DNA of 64,000 bases. Origin: Streptomyces fungicidicus (GTDB taxonomy: Bacteria; Actinomycetota; Actinomycetes; Streptomycetales; Streptomycetaceae). Below are positions 15,238 to 24,774 of this stretch, piece by piece. How positions within the stretch are numbered: the first letter of the stretch is position 1; every line of letters begins with the position of its first letter. Position numbers and translations under genes: made by a program. Under the pieces are notes generated by a model. It was not told the DNA's origin. It worked only from the letters and a program-made list of their open reading frames with translations, and did no database searches. The DNA is taken from the NCBI RefSeq assembly GCF_003665435.1, contig NZ_CP023407.1:2108001-2172000 (forward strand). The letters are read 5' to 3'.

Positions 15238-16512
15238 TCACGTGCTCTGCGGCCGCAGGCGGGCCTGTTCCGCCTGCCCCGTGGCCTTGCCGGGGGTCAG
15301 GGCGCTGCCGGCCTGCCACTTGGCCCAGTCCAGGTTCCAGTCGCCGTAGCCGTTGCCGAAGGTCTCCATCGTGTCGCCGGCCGAGTTCTCGACCGTGACG
15401 ACGTCGCCCTCGCGGACGGTGTCGAAGAACCACTCGGCGTTGTCGGTGCTCATGCCGACGCAGCCGTGGCTGACGTTGGCGTAGCCCTGGGAGCCGACGG
15501 ACCAGGGGGCGGCGTGCACGTACTCGCCGCTCCAGGTCACCCGGGTCGCGAAGTGCACGTCCAGGTCGTACGACTCGGACGACCCCTCGGCGATGCCGAC
15601 GGTGGTGCTGCGCATACGTACGAAGCGTTCCTTGGCGAGGACGACCTTGACTCCGTTGCGGGTCTCGAAGCCGGGTTTGCCGGTGGTGACGGGGATCTGC
15701 TTGATCTCCTCGTCGTTCTTGTAGACCGTCAGCTGGTGCGTGGCGGCGTCGGTGACCGCTATCACCCGGTCGCCGGTACGGATCGTCAGCGGCTTGGTCC
15801 TGCCGCCGCGCAGGCGGTCGTTGACCTTGAGGCCCTCCAGGGTGCTGCGCATGCTGATGGTGGCGTGCGCGGGCCAGTAGTCCTGCGGGCGGAAGTGCAG
15901 TTTCTTGTCGTCCACCCAGTGCCAGGAGCCGGACACGGCGGGCGTGGACTCGACCTTCAGGGCGCGCTCCACGACGGCCCGCTGGGCGAGGTCCTTGACG
16001 GGGTCGCTGAGTTCGGCCGTGAGGGGCTGGCCGACGCCGTACGTGCCGGCCTTGGGCCCGAAGGTGACGGCAAGGCGCTTGGTCGTGGTCGGTTTGCCGG
16101 TGGAGAAGGTGAGGACCTTCCGGCCGGGCGCCCCGTCCTCGTCCTCCGTGCTCACACGGACCGTGTACTGGGCCTCGGCGGCCAGCGGGGAGGTGCTATG
16201 CCAACGGCTGCCGTCGGCGGCCAGTTCGCCCGCCACACGGCGCCCTGAGGCGTCCGCGACGGTGACGTCGGTGATGCGTCCGTCGGAGTCCTCCGCGACG
16301 ATCTCCAGGGGCTCGTCGGGGTCGACCTGCTTGCCCTCTTCGACGGATCCGCTGAAGGAGATCTGGTCCGTGGCGTCGTACGGCTCGGAGGCGAGCGGAC
16401 TGCCGTCGGAGGAACAGCCGGTGACACCGGCTCCGAGGGCGGCCACCAGCAGCGTGCAGCCGACGACACGGCTCCCGGCGCGGACGCCGCGAGGGGACTC
16501 TGTGTGTCTCAT
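15238..16512 (-). CDS. Lipoprotein L,D-transpeptidase (Ig-like plus YkuD)
   Basis: A 424-residue lipoprotein: signal peptide with lipobox VTGC (Cys33), two Ig-like beta domains (about residues 50-250), then a YkuD catalytic domain with SHGCVGMS, nucleophile Cys351. Such enzymes make 3-3 cross-links in peptidoglycan or attach proteins to it, using tetrapeptide stems outside the membrane; they resist most beta-lactams except carbapenems. The layout matches mycobacterial LdtMt2-type proteins. ATG at 16512 has a GAGG ribosome site. It follows the ctaF terminator on the same strand, so it is likely independently transcribed. Confidence 0.92.
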   Translation of the reverse strand: MRHTESPRGVRAGSRVVGCTLLVAALGAGVTGCSSDGSPLASEPYDATDQISFSGSVEEGKQVDPDEPLEIVAEDSDGRITDVTVADASGRRVAGELAADGSRWHSTSPLAAEAQYTVRVSTEDEDGAPGRKVLTFSTGKPTTTKRLAVTFGPKAGTYGVGQPLTAELSDPVKDLAQRAVVERALKVESTPAVSGSWHWVDDKKLHFRPQDYWPAHATISMRSTLEGLKVNDRLRGGRTKPLTIRTGDRVIAVTDAATHQLTVYKNDEEIKQIPVTTGKPGFETRNGVKVVLAKERFVRMRSTTVGIAEGSSESYDLDVHFATRVTWSGEYVHAAPWSVGSQGYANVSHGCVGMSTDNAEWFFDTVREGDVVTVENSAGDTMETFGNGYGDWNLDWAKWQAGSALTPGKATGQAEQARLRPQST

Positions 16513-16578
16513 GACCTCACGCTAGGAACCCGGACCGTCCCCGGCTCACTGGACGGCCCGAACGGGTGAGGCGACGGC

Positions 16579-16620
16579 GAAGGGGCCCGGACACTCCTGG
16601 TGGAGTGTCCGGGCCCCTTC
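16579..16620 (-). terminator. Strong terminator after ctaCDF
   Basis: A perfect 19-bp stem (16579-16597 with 16602-16620) with a TGGT loop, 17 bases past the ctaF stop and 66 bases upstream of the L,D-transpeptidase start. One of the longest perfect stems in the window. Confidence 0.78.
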
Positions 16621-16636
16621 CGGGCACCGCTGTCGC

Positions 16637-17035
16637 TTACTGGGTGCGGTTCTCACCGCGGTAGTACTCGAAGACCCAGCCCCAGAGGCCGACCAGGAGC
16701 AGGGGCGCCGAGAAGTACAGCAGCCACCAGCCGATCGCCACGCCCATGAAGGCCAGGGCACCGCCCACGGCCAGGGCGAGCGGCTGCCAGCTGTGTGGGC
16801 TGAAGAACCCGACCTCGCCGGCGTCGTCGGCGACGTCCGCCTCCTTGTTGTCCTGCGCGCCGACGTCCACCCGCTTGGCCGTGAAGCCCAGGTAGAAGCC
16901 GATCATGATGGACAGGCCGAAGGCCAGGAAGAGGGCGGTGGTGCCGGCCGGCTCCTTCGACCACACGCCGTAGACGACCGCTACGGCGAGGAGGAAGACG
17001 GCCAGCCACATGAACATCTTGCCCTGGATCTTCAC
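16637..17035 (-). CDS. ctaF: Actinobacterial cytochrome c oxidase subunit IV
   Basis: A 132-residue membrane protein with four hydrophobic segments, the actinobacterial aa3 oxidase subunit IV (CtaF). It has no cofactor ligands and is thought to stabilise the oxidase. The hydrophilic loop (about residues 58-75, [12 protein letters not shown]) separates two helix pairs. The GTG start overlaps the ctaD stop (17032-17035), so it is the last coupled gene of ctaC-ctaD-ctaF, followed by a strong terminator. Confidence 0.92.
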   Translation of the reverse strand: MKIQGKMFMWLAVFLLAVAVVYGVWSKEPAGTTALFLAFGLSIMIGFYLGFTAKRVDVGAQDNKEADVADDAGEVGFFSPHSWQPLALAVGGALAFMGVAIGWWLLYFSAPLLLVGLWGWVFEYYRGENRTQ

Positions 17036-18768
17036 TTGCCGGCCTCCTTGCTCCCGGCGAGGGCCTTCTCGCCGTGACCGGCGTTCTCGAGCTGGTCGAG
17101 CGCGGCGATCTCCGGGTGGTGCAGGTCGAACGCCGGGGATTCACTGCGGATCCGCGGCAGGGTGATGAAGTTGTGCCGCGGGGGCGGGCAGGAGGTCGCC
17201 CACTCCAGGGAGCGGCCGTAGCCCCACGGGTCGTCGACGCCGACCGGCTTGCCGTACTTGGCGGTCTTCCAGACGTTGTAGACGAACGGCAGGATCGACA
17301 GGCCGAGCAGGAACGAGGCGATCGTCGACACCGTGTTCAGGGCGGTGAAGCCGTCGGCCGCGAGGTAGTCCGCGTAGCGGCGCGGCATGCCCTCGGCGCC
17401 CAGCCAGTGCTGGACCAGGAAGGTGCCGTGGAAGCCGATGAACAGCGTCCAGAAGGTGATCTTGCCGAGCCGCTCGTCGAGCATCTTGCCGGTGAACTTC
17501 GGCCACCAGAAGTGGAAGCCGGAGAACATCGCGAACACCACGGTGCCGAACACCACGTAGTGGAAGTGCGCCACCACGAAGTACGAGTCGGAGACGTGGA
17601 AGTCCAGCGGCGGCGAGGCCAGGATGACGCCGGTCAGACCACCGAAGGTGAAGGTGATCAGGAAGCCGGTCGCCCACAGCATCGGCGTCTCGAAGGACAG
17701 ACTGCCCTTCCACATCGTGCCGATCCAGTTGAAGAACTTCACACCGGTCGGCACAGCGATCAGGAAGGTCATGAAGGAGAAGAACGGCAGCAGCACCCCG
17801 CCCGTGACGTACATGTGGTGCGCCCACACCGTCACCGACAGACCCGCGATCGCGATCGTCGCGCCGATCAGACCCATGTAGCCGAACATCGGCTTGCGGG
17901 AGAAGACCGGGATGACCTCACTGATGATGCCGAAGAACGGCAGCGCGATGATGTACACCTCTGGATGCCCGAAGAACCAGAACAGGTGCTGCCAGAGCAG
18001 CGCACCGCCGTTGGCCGAATCGAACACGTGCGCACCGAACTTGCGGTCCGCCTCCAGCGCGAACAGCGCCGCCGCCAGCACCGGGAAGGCCAGCAGGACC
18101 AGCACACCGGTCAGCAGCACGTTCCAGGTGAAGATCGGCATCCGGAACATCGTCATGCCGGGCGCGCGCATGCAGATGATCGTGGTGATGAAGTTGACCG
18201 AGCCGAGGATCGTGCCGAAGCCGGAGAAGGCCAGACCCATGATCCACATGTCGGCGCCGATGCCCGGCGAGCGGACCGCGTCCGACAGCGGCGAGTAGGC
18301 GAACCAGCCGAAGTCGGCCGCCCCGTCCGGGGTGAGGAAGCCGGCCACCGCGATCAGCGAGCCGAACAGGTACAGCCAGTAGGCGAACATGTTCAGCCGC
18401 GGGAACGCCACGTCGGGCGCGCCGATCTGCAGCGGCATGATCCAGTTCGCGAACCCGGCGAACAGCGGCGTCGCGAACATCAGCAGCATGATCGTGCCGT
18501 GCATCGTGAACGCCTGGTTGAACTGCTCGTTCGACATGAGCTGCAGACCCGGCCGGGCCAGCTCGGCGCGCATGACCAGCGCCATCACGCCACCGATGAC
18601 GAAGAACGCGAACGACGTCACCAGATACAGCGTGCCGATCGTCTTGTGGTCCGTGGTCGTCAGCCACTTCACGACGACGTTACCGGGACTCTTGCGCCGC
18701 ACCGGCAGCTCGTTCTCGTACGAGGCCTCAGCTGCCGCGGCACCCTGGGATTCGTTGAGGATGCTCAC
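17032..18768 (-). CDS. ctaD: Cytochrome c oxidase subunit I
   Basis: A 578-residue polytopic protein, the heme-copper catalytic subunit. The start is the GTG at 18768, which overlaps the ctaC stop (GTGA) and gives VSILNESQG. Ligand motifs are present: the heme a His in [10 protein letters not shown], the CuB His and cross-linked Tyr in [15 protein letters not shown], the CuB pair WAHHMY, and the heme ligands in VAHFHYVV. It reduces oxygen to water while pumping protons, receiving electrons from CuA of CtaC. The length and C-terminus match actinobacterial CtaD. Confidence 0.97.
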   Translation of the reverse strand: MSILNESQGAAAAEASYENELPVRRKSPGNVVVKWLTTTDHKTIGTLYLVTSFAFFVIGGVMALVMRAELARPGLQLMSNEQFNQAFTMHGTIMLLMFATPLFAGFANWIMPLQIGAPDVAFPRLNMFAYWLYLFGSLIAVAGFLTPDGAADFGWFAYSPLSDAVRSPGIGADMWIMGLAFSGFGTILGSVNFITTIICMRAPGMTMFRMPIFTWNVLLTGVLVLLAFPVLAAALFALEADRKFGAHVFDSANGGALLWQHLFWFFGHPEVYIIALPFFGIISEVIPVFSRKPMFGYMGLIGATIAIAGLSVTVWAHHMYVTGGVLLPFFSFMTFLIAVPTGVKFFNWIGTMWKGSLSFETPMLWATGFLITFTFGGLTGVILASPPLDFHVSDSYFVVAHFHYVVFGTVVFAMFSGFHFWWPKFTGKMLDERLGKITFWTLFIGFHGTFLVQHWLGAEGMPRRYADYLAADGFTALNTVSTIASFLLGLSILPFVYNVWKTAKYGKPVGVDDPWGYGRSLEWATSCPPPRHNFITLPRIRSESPAFDLHHPEIAALDQLENAGHGEKALAGSKEAGK

Positions 18769-19721
18769 AGGTTGTTCGTCTCCCGGTTCTTCTCGTGGCT
18801 CGTCTGCGCGATGCCGGCGGGAACGTAACCGGTCTGCCCCTTCTTCGCGAGGTCCTTGAGGTGCTGCTCGTAGCGCTCGGGGGAGACGACCTTCACGTTG
18901 AACAGCATCCGGGAGTGGTCGACGCCGCAGAGCTCGGCGCACTTGCCCAGGAAGGTGCCCTCACGGTTGGGGGTCACCTCGAAGGCGTTGGTGTGGCCCG
19001 GGATGACGTCCTGCTTCATCAGGAACGGGACCACCCAGAAGGAGTGGATGACATCACGCGAGGTCAGCACGAAGCGGACCCGCTTGCCCTCGGGCAGCCA
19101 CAGGGTGGGGCCCGGGTTGTTGGTCTGCGGGTTCCGGGTACCGGGGGTACCGCAGTCGTAGACACCGCCGGCGTCGGCCGGGAAGGCGTCCTTGTAGCGG
19201 TCCGGAATCGCCTCGAGGTCCTTGGACGTCTTGGCGTCGCCCGTCGAACCGTCCACGTTCTCGACGTAGTTGAAGCACCAGCTCCACTGGAAGCCGACCA
19301 CGTTGACCGTGACGTCGGGCTTGTCGAGCTTCATCAGCTCGGACTCGTCGCGGGCCGTGAAGTAGAAGAACACCGAGACGATGATGAGCGGAACCACCGT
19401 GTACAGCGCCTCGATGGGCATGTTGTACCGGGTCTGCGGAGGTACCTCCACCTTGGTGCGGCTGCGCCGGTGGAAGAATGCACTCCACAGGATCAGGCCC
19501 CACACCAGCACGCCGACGGCGAGCGCGGCAGCCCAGGACCCCTGCCACAGGGAGAGGATCCGCGGAGCCTCTTCCGTGGTGGGGGTGGGCATACCAAGGC
19601 GGGGGAAGTCCTCCCATGTGCAACCGGTGGCGGTCGCCAGGACCAGGCCCGCGGTCATTGCCTGCAGCAGCTTCCGCCGCATCGGGCGCCGCGGCGAGCG
19701 GTCGGAGCCGTTGGGACTCAC
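18765..19721 (-). CDS. ctaC: Cytochrome c oxidase subunit II (CuA)
   Basis: A 318-residue lipoprotein-type subunit II. A basic N-terminus and lipobox TATGC (Cys34) are followed by two membrane helices and a cupredoxin domain. The CuA site is intact ([12 protein letters not shown] near residue 260, plus an upstream His in [10 protein letters not shown]). An inserted loop after the second strand (about residues 145-190) is the actinobacterial feature that docks QcrC. The GTG start at 19721 has GGGAAGG upstream. It heads ctaC-ctaD-ctaF. An inverted repeat about 85 bp upstream (19806-19834) may control it. Confidence 0.96.
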   Translation of the reverse strand: MSPNGSDRSPRRPMRRKLLQAMTAGLVLATATGCTWEDFPRLGMPTPTTEEAPRILSLWQGSWAAALAVGVLVWGLILWSAFFHRRSRTKVEVPPQTRYNMPIEALYTVVPLIIVSVFFYFTARDESELMKLDKPDVTVNVVGFQWSWCFNYVENVDGSTGDAKTSKDLEAIPDRYKDAFPADAGGVYDCGTPGTRNPQTNNPGPTLWLPEGKRVRFVLTSRDVIHSFWVVPFLMKQDVIPGHTNAFEVTPNREGTFLGKCAELCGVDHSRMLFNVKVVSPERYEQHLKDLAKKGQTGYVPAGIAQTSHEKNRETNNL

Positions 19722-19805
19722 GTAGCGCCTTCCCGAGAGTCTCGCCCGCGCTGATTGGCTGCGGCCTGCCTTCTCGCTGGTCGGTCGCCGCCCTGCGTCG
19801 GGCAG

Positions 19806-19834
19806 GGGTTTGGATGTTTATGCGGACCAAACCC
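19806..19834. promoter_or_regulatory. Inverted repeat GGGTTTGG-N13-CCAAACCC upstream of ctaC
   Basis: Perfect 8-bp arms separated by 13 unusually AT-rich bases, about 85-113 bp upstream of the ctaC GTG and 170 bp upstream of the divergent desulfurase-TusA gene. The spacer contains a minus-strand CATAAA that could be a -10. It is either an operator or an RNA hairpin in the ctaC leader; I cannot tell which. Confidence 0.4.
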
Positions 19835-20003
19835 TAGCCGACGCCTTCCGGGGGTTCGCGGGGAGGGGTACCTAGTGGGTGGGGTGGTTCGCTGGTTTGG
19901 CGGGTGCGGGTGGTTCGCGGGGTCGCCGGGGCCCCGTGGCGGAGCCGCACCTCACGGCGGCCGCGCGGCCCTTGGGAGCCGCGGCACGCCTTAACGTTGC
20001 CGT

Positions 20004-21392
20004 GTGGCCTACTTCGACGCTGCTTCCGGTGCACCCCTCCATCCCGTCGCCCGTCAGGCGTTGACGGCGTCGCTCGACGAGGGCTGGGCGGATCCCGCGC
20101 GGCTCCACCGGGAGGGACGCCGCGCCCGGATGCTGCTGGACGCGGCGCGGGAGGCCGCCGCGGAGACGGTGGGGTGCCGGGCGGACGAGCTGGTGTTCAC
20201 CTCCTCCGGTACCGCGGCGGTTCACTCCGGGATCGCGGGGGCGCTGGCCGGGAGGCGGCGCGCCGGGCGTCACCTGATCGTGTCCTCGGTCGAACACTCT
20301 TCCGTCCTCCATGCGGCGGAAGTTCACCGGGCGGGTGGAGGGTCCGTCACCGAGGTCGCGGTGGAGCGAACGGGGTCGGTGGACCCGTCGGCCTTCGCCG
20401 GGGAGCTGCGGCCGGACACCGCGCTGGCCTGTCTCCAGTCGGCCAACCACGAGGTCGGGACCGTGCAGCCGGTGGCCCGGGTGGCCGAGGCGTGCCGGGC
20501 GGCGGGGGTGCCGCTGCTGGTGGACGCGGCCCAGTCGCTCGGCTGGGGGCCGGTGGAGGGCGACTGGTCGCTGCTGACCGCGAGCGCGCACAAGTGGGGC
20601 GGCCCGCCGGGGGCGGGGCTGCTCGTCGTCCGCAAGGGGACGCGGTTCGCACCCCAGGGGCCCCGGGACGAAAGGGAGTCGGGGCGGGCGGCCGGCTTCG
20701 AGAACCTGCCGGCCATCGTCGCGGCGGCGGCTTCCCTGCGGGCCGTACGGGCGGAGGCGGCCGGGGAGGCGGTACGGCTGCGGGAACTGACGGAGCGGAT
20801 CCGGGCGCGGGTGCCGGGGCTGGTGCCGGACGTGGAGGTGGTCGGGGATCAGGAGCGGCGGCTGCCCGGGATCGTCACCTTCTCCTGTCTCTATGTCGAC
20901 GGGGAGACACTGCTGCACGAGCTGGACCGGGCGGGCTTCTCGGTGTCGTCCGGCTCGTCCTGCACGAGCAGCACGCTGACGCCGAGCCATGTGCTGCGGG
21001 CGATGGGTGTGCTCAGCGAGGGCAACATCCGCGTCTCGCTGCCGCCGGGCACGCGGGAGGAGGACGTGGAGCGCTTCCTGTCCGTCCTGCCGGAGGCGGT
21101 GGCGGGGGTGCGGGAGAAGCTGGGCGCGCCGGTGTCCTCCTCCCCCGCCCCGGCGCGCGAGGAGGACGAGACCCTGGTGGTGGACGCGCTGGGCCGGCGC
21201 TGCCCGATCCCGGTCATCGAACTGGCCAAGGCCATCGGACACGTACCGGTCGGCGCCACGATCCGCGTCCTCTCCGACGACGAGGCGGCCCGCCTGGACA
21301 TCCCGGCCTGGTGCGAGATGCGAAACCAGCAGTACCTGGGCGAGGAACCGACCCCCACCGGAACGGCCTACCTGATCCGCCGCACCACCTGA
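20004..21392 (+). CDS. Cysteine desulfurase fused to a TusA sulfurtransferase domain
   Basis: A 462-residue fusion. Residues 1-375 are a NifS/IscS-like PLP enzyme: PLP Lys197 in TASAHKWGG, PLP-binding DAAQSLG and active-site Cys320 in SSGSSCTSSTLTPSH. Residues 388-462 are a TusA/SirA-like domain with Cys400 in the RRCPIPVIELAK motif. The natural reading is that cysteine sulfur taken as a persulfide on Cys320 is passed straight to Cys400 and on to an acceptor (thiocarboxylate, tRNA, molybdopterin or Fe-S routes; acceptor not visible). The GTG start at 20004 has no Shine-Dalgarno but TAACGT sits six bases upstream, which fits a leaderless transcript. It is divergent from ctaC. Confidence 0.9.
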   Translation: MAYFDAASGAPLHPVARQALTASLDEGWADPARLHREGRRARMLLDAAREAAAETVGCRADELVFTSSGTAAVHSGIAGALAGRRRAGRHLIVSSVEHSSVLHAAEVHRAGGGSVTEVAVERTGSVDPSAFAGELRPDTALACLQSANHEVGTVQPVARVAEACRAAGVPLLVDAAQSLGWGPVEGDWSLLTASAHKWGGPPGAGLLVVRKGTRFAPQGPRDERESGRAAGFENLPAIVAAAASLRAVRAEAAGEAVRLRELTERIRARVPGLVPDVEVVGDQERRLPGIVTFSCLYVDGETLLHELDRAGFSVSSGSSCTSSTLTPSHVLRAMGVLSEGNIRVSLPPGTREEDVERFLSVLPEAVAGVREKLGAPVSSSPAPAREEDETLVVDALGRRCPIPVIELAKAIGHVPVGATIRVLSDDEAARLDIPAWCEMRNQQYLGEEPTPTGTAYLIRRTT

Positions 21393-21419
21393 CCACCTTC
21401 CGGCAGCGCGGCTTCCTCA

Positions 21420-21633
21420 GGGGCGCGGGGAACTGCGCATCTTTCCCAGGGCCGCCGGACCTGCGCATCCTCAGGGGCGCGGGGAACTGCGCATCTTTTC
21501 CCGAGGGCCGCCGGACCTGCGCATCCCCAGGGGCGCGGGGAACTGCGCATCTTTTCCCGAGGGCCGCCGGACCTGCGCATCCCCAGGGGCGCGGGGAACT
21601 GCGCATCTTTCCCAGGGGCGCGGGGAACTGCGC
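21420..21633 (+). repeat. Tandem array of 54-56-bp units carrying the GGGGCGCGGGGAACTGCGC core
   Basis: The 19-bp core occurs five times, starting at 21420, 21474, 21530, 21586 and 21615. The first three intervals are 54, 56 and 56 bp and the last is a shortened 29 bp. Each full unit also carries a second GCGCATC segment. The array fills the gap between convergent genes (desulfurase-TusA and the PfkB kinase). The same core appears, singly or inverted, at 34824-34869, 43737-44024 and 52527-52545. Confidence 0.9.
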
Positions 21634-21659
21634 GAACAGCCCCCACACCCCGCTCGCGC

Positions 21660-22634
21660 TCAGCCCAGGTGCCCCCGGACCTCCTCCGCCGCCTCGTCCC
21701 CGTACGCCTTCATGAACCGCTCCATGAAGTGCCCGCGCAGCAACTGGTACTCCTGCGTCCCCACCGTCTCGATGACGAGAGTCGCCAGCATGCACCCGAT
21801 CTGCGCCGCCCGCTCCAGCGAGACCCCCCACGCGAGCCCCGACAGGAACCCCGCCCGGAAGGCGTCGCCGACGCCCGTCGGGTCGACCTTGCGCTCCTCG
21901 TCCGGGCAGCCGACCTCGATCGGGTCCTGGCCGGCCCGCTCGATGCGCACGCCCCGCGCGCCGAGCGTGGTGACCCGGTGGCCGACCCGGTCGAGGATCT
22001 CCGCGTCGCTCCAGCCGGTCTTCGTCTCGATGAGCCCCTTCTCGTACTCGTTGGAGAAGAGGTACGTCGCCCCGTCCAGCAGTATCCGGATCTCCTCGCC
22101 GTTCATCCGGGCGATCTGCTGGGAGAAGTCCGCGGCGAACGGGATGCCCCGGGTGCGGCACTCCTCGGTGTGCCGGAGCATGCCCTCGGGGTCGTCGGCG
22201 CCGATGGAGACCAGGTCGAGGCCGCCCACGCGGTCGGCGACGGTCTTCAGCTCGATCAGCCGGGCCTCGCTCATCGCGCCCGTGTAGAAGGAGCCGATCT
22301 GGTTGTGGTCCTCGTCCGTGGTGCACACGAAGCGGGCGGTGTGCAGGGTGTCGGAGATCCGGACGGATTCGGTGTCGACGCCGTGCCGGTCCAGCCACGC
22401 CCGGTACTCGTCGAAGTCGAAGCCCGCGGCTCCGACCAGGATCGGACGGGTGCCGAGCTGGCCCATTCCGAAGGCGATGTTCGCGCCCACGCCGCCCCGG
22501 CGCACGTCGAGGTTGTCGACCAGGAAGGAGAGCGAGACGGTGTGCAGCTGGTCCGCGACGAACTGGTCGGCGAAGCGCCCGGGGAAGGTCATGAGGTGGT
22601 CGGTGGCGATGGAGCCGGTGACTGCGATGCGCAC
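21660..22634 (-). CDS. PfkB-family carbohydrate/nucleoside kinase
   Basis: A 324-residue ribokinase-fold enzyme. GTG at 22634 is chosen because CAGGAG lies ten bases upstream and the protein begins VRIAVTGSIATDHL, the usual first strand. Family signatures: GGVGANIAFGMGQLG (substrate side) and DPTGVGDAFRAGF, which holds the catalytic Asp and anion hole. Streptomyces members with this pattern are often annotated as adenosine-kinase-like or sugar kinases; the phosphorylated substrate cannot be read from sequence. It is divergent from a small unknown gene and its 3' side meets the 56-bp repeat array. Confidence 0.85.
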   Translation of the reverse strand: MRIAVTGSIATDHLMTFPGRFADQFVADQLHTVSLSFLVDNLDVRRGGVGANIAFGMGQLGTRPILVGAAGFDFDEYRAWLDRHGVDTESVRISDTLHTARFVCTTDEDHNQIGSFYTGAMSEARLIELKTVADRVGGLDLVSIGADDPEGMLRHTEECRTRGIPFAADFSQQIARMNGEEIRILLDGATYLFSNEYEKGLIETKTGWSDAEILDRVGHRVTTLGARGVRIERAGQDPIEVGCPDEERKVDPTGVGDAFRAGFLSGLAWGVSLERAAQIGCMLATLVIETVGTQEYQLLRGHFMERFMKAYGDEAAEEVRGHLG

Positions 22635-22763
22635 GGCGTGGATTCTCCTGAGGGAGGCGGCTTGACACTTCACGCTACCGGGTCGCGGCGGCCCGTAGAA
22701 GCGGCCAAAACTACCCGATAGTAGATCTTTCTTCATGACCTTCGATGTGCATACGGTGCGAAC

Positions 22764-22973
22764 ATGACGAACTTCCAGCCGGTTTTGCATGTTCCGGCCG
22801 ACCTCGACGGCGACCTGGCGTCGCTGCGCGGCGACTGCGCCCGGATGGTCCCCCACTGGGCCGCCCCCGACCGGGTGGCCGCCCGTCCGGTCTCCCCGTC
22901 CCTGATCCACGGCGTGACCGTGCCGCCGGCGTCCGCGCGGCTGCTGGACGCCATGTCGGAGTACGGCGACTGA
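22764..22973 (+). CDS. Small hypothetical protein
   Basis: A 69-residue ORF beginning MTNFQPVLHVPADLDGDL. No domain is recognised. TACGGT sits six bases before the ATG, compatible with leaderless expression, and there is no Shine-Dalgarno. Codon use is normal for the region (GC-rich third positions), and the preceding 130 bp has the lower GC expected of a promoter. It is divergent from the PfkB kinase and precedes the large membrane-anchored protein. It is probably a real, taxon-restricted gene. Confidence 0.5.
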   Translation: MTNFQPVLHVPADLDGDLASLRGDCARMVPHWAAPDRVAARPVSPSLIHGVTVPPASARLLDAMSEYGD

Positions 22974-23135
22974 GCCCGCCGCCGGCCGGACCGGCGCCCC
23001 GGGGAACCGCGCGCTCCCCCGCTGCGTCCCATCGCTGTCCCCCGTAAAGGGGATGCGGGATACGACCCACGAGCAGTCCCGGCCCGGCCGGGAAGGGTCC
23101 TTCCGGGACAGCTGCGCAGCCGAAGGAGCGATGCG

Positions 23136-24683
23136 GTGAACACCGAGCGACCCGACAACGACGACGCCGACGAGCGCCCTGCTTCCGGCAGCACGCGCGA
23201 GACCGGGGGCGCCTCGGGCGGCGACGGTGGGCCGGCCCCCGAGGAGCGGCCGAAGCGGCGGCCCTCTCCCCTGCTGATCGCGTCCGTCGCCGCCGCGGTC
23301 CTGCTGGCCGGGGGCGGCGGCGCCTACCTGGCCACCAGCGCCTCCGGCGGTTCCGGGGGCGGTACGGCTCCGGGTGCCAACGGCGACGCCACTCCCCCGC
23401 CGCTGGCCCTCGACGGTTACTCCGAGGACGCCCCGAACGGGATCGCGCCCGGCGAGCCCAACCCGTACGGCGCCGTCTACCGCGCCGACGGCCCGCTCCC
23501 TGACGGCCCCGGTTCGTCGCCGGTGTACCGCGTCCGGGGCCAGGTCACCGAGGACCGGGTGGTCGCGCTGGCGAAGGCCCTCGGGCTCGAGGGCAAGCCG
23601 GTCGACGAGGGCGCGTCCTGGCGGATCGGCGGCAAGGACGGCACAGGGCCCACGCTGCGGGTGGACCGGGAGGCTCCGGGCGCCTGGACGTACGGCAGGA
23701 ACAACCCGGGCACGGACAACTGCAAGGGCACCTCGTGCAGGGTCCCGCCCGTCGGCGCCGACCCGGAGGTGAGCGAGGCCGCCGCGAAGAAGGCCGCCGC
23801 GCCCGTGCTGAAGGCGGTGGGCCAGGACGACGCGAAGCTCGACGCGAGCCAGTCCATGGGCACCGGACGGGCGGTGAACGCCGACCCGGAGGTCGGCGGG
23901 CTGCCGACGTACGGCTGGACCACGGGCGTGGTCGTCAACGCCAAGGGCGAGGTGATCGGCGGCAGCGGCATGCTCGCACAGCCCGTGAAGGGCGACACGT
24001 ACCCCGTGGTGAGTGCCCGGAAGGCGCTGGACCAGATGAACGCGGCGCCGGACGCCGCGCCGGGCTCGGGTATCGGCGGCTGCGCCAGTCCCGTGCCGCT
24101 GGACGAGGAGCAGGGGGACGCCTCCTGCGGGACACCGGGCGGTTCGCCCCGGCAGGACACCCTCACGGTCGAGAAGGCGGTGTTCGGACTGGCGGCGCAC
24201 TCCGTGGACGGCCGGCCGGCGCTGGTGCCGTCCTGGCTGTTCGAGGTGGTGCCGGCGAACGCGCGGGGCACGCTCACCGTGACCCGTCCGGCGGTGGACC
24301 CGCGGTACATCGGGTCCGGTTCGCCCTCCGGCCAGGCCAGCCCCGCACCCTCCGGACCCGGAGACGAGCCCACCGCGGCGCCGTCCGCCCGCGAGGTGAC
24401 CGTCGAGAGCTACACCGCCGAGGGCGACGAGGTGACCGTGACCTTCTCGGGCGGCGTCTGCGCCGACTACAGGGTGACGGCGAGCGAGAAGGGCGACGAG
24501 GTGACCGTGCGGGTGACCGAGACGCCCTGGCCGGACAAGGTGTGCATCCTGATCGCCAAGGAGTACCAGCAGACGGTGCGGCTGGACGCGCCGCTCGGCG
24601 ACCGCACGGTCGTGGGCAAGGACGGCGATCCGGTGCCGCTGCGCAAGGACGGCGCCCGGCTGCCGGCGCCGCCGACCCGGTAG
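23136..24683 (+). CDS. Membrane-anchored extracytoplasmic protein, function unknown
   Basis: A 515-residue protein. The first 45 residues are hydrophilic and charged, then a single membrane helix (about 47-67, LLIASVAAAVLLAGGGGAYL) anchors a large, probably extracellular region. That region has a Gly/Ser/Pro-rich linker, a beta-rich domain (about 100-380) with four or more Cys, then a Pro/Ser stretch and a final beta domain. The GTG start follows GAAGGAG. From memory, similar Streptomyces proteins are called large membrane proteins with no known function. It converges on erpA with a strong bidirectional terminator between them. Confidence 0.75.
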   Translation: MNTERPDNDDADERPASGSTRETGGASGGDGGPAPEERPKRRPSPLLIASVAAAVLLAGGGGAYLATSASGGSGGGTAPGANGDATPPPLALDGYSEDAPNGIAPGEPNPYGAVYRADGPLPDGPGSSPVYRVRGQVTEDRVVALAKALGLEGKPVDEGASWRIGGKDGTGPTLRVDREAPGAWTYGRNNPGTDNCKGTSCRVPPVGADPEVSEAAAKKAAAPVLKAVGQDDAKLDASQSMGTGRAVNADPEVGGLPTYGWTTGVVVNAKGEVIGGSGMLAQPVKGDTYPVVSARKALDQMNAAPDAAPGSGIGGCASPVPLDEEQGDASCGTPGGSPRQDTLTVEKAVFGLAAHSVDGRPALVPSWLFEVVPANARGTLTVTRPAVDPRYIGSGSPSGQASPAPSGPGDEPTAAPSAREVTVESYTAEGDEVTVTFSGGVCADYRVTASEKGDEVTVRVTETPWPDKVCILIAKEYQQTVRLDAPLGDRTVVGKDGDPVPLRKDGARLPAPPTR

Positions 24684-24701
24684 ACGCGTCCGGAGAACGC
24701 T

Positions 24702-24742
24702 GAAGGCGGCGGCCCCTTCCTGTCGGAGGGGCCGCCGCCTTC
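24702..24742. terminator. Bidirectional terminator between convergent genes
   Basis: A perfect 15-bp stem (24702-24716 with 24728-24742) and an 11-base loop. It lies 18 bases past the membrane protein's stop and 32 bases past the erpA stop on the other strand. Confidence 0.75.
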
Positions 24743-24774
24743 GGGCTTCGCGGTGCCGGGCGGGAAGACCCGGC

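Noticed and set aside
20004..21392. Two separate genes, a desulfurase and a TusA
   Set aside because: The frame runs through without a stop and the TusA domain has no start codon or ribosome site of its own, so a single fusion is the simplest reading.
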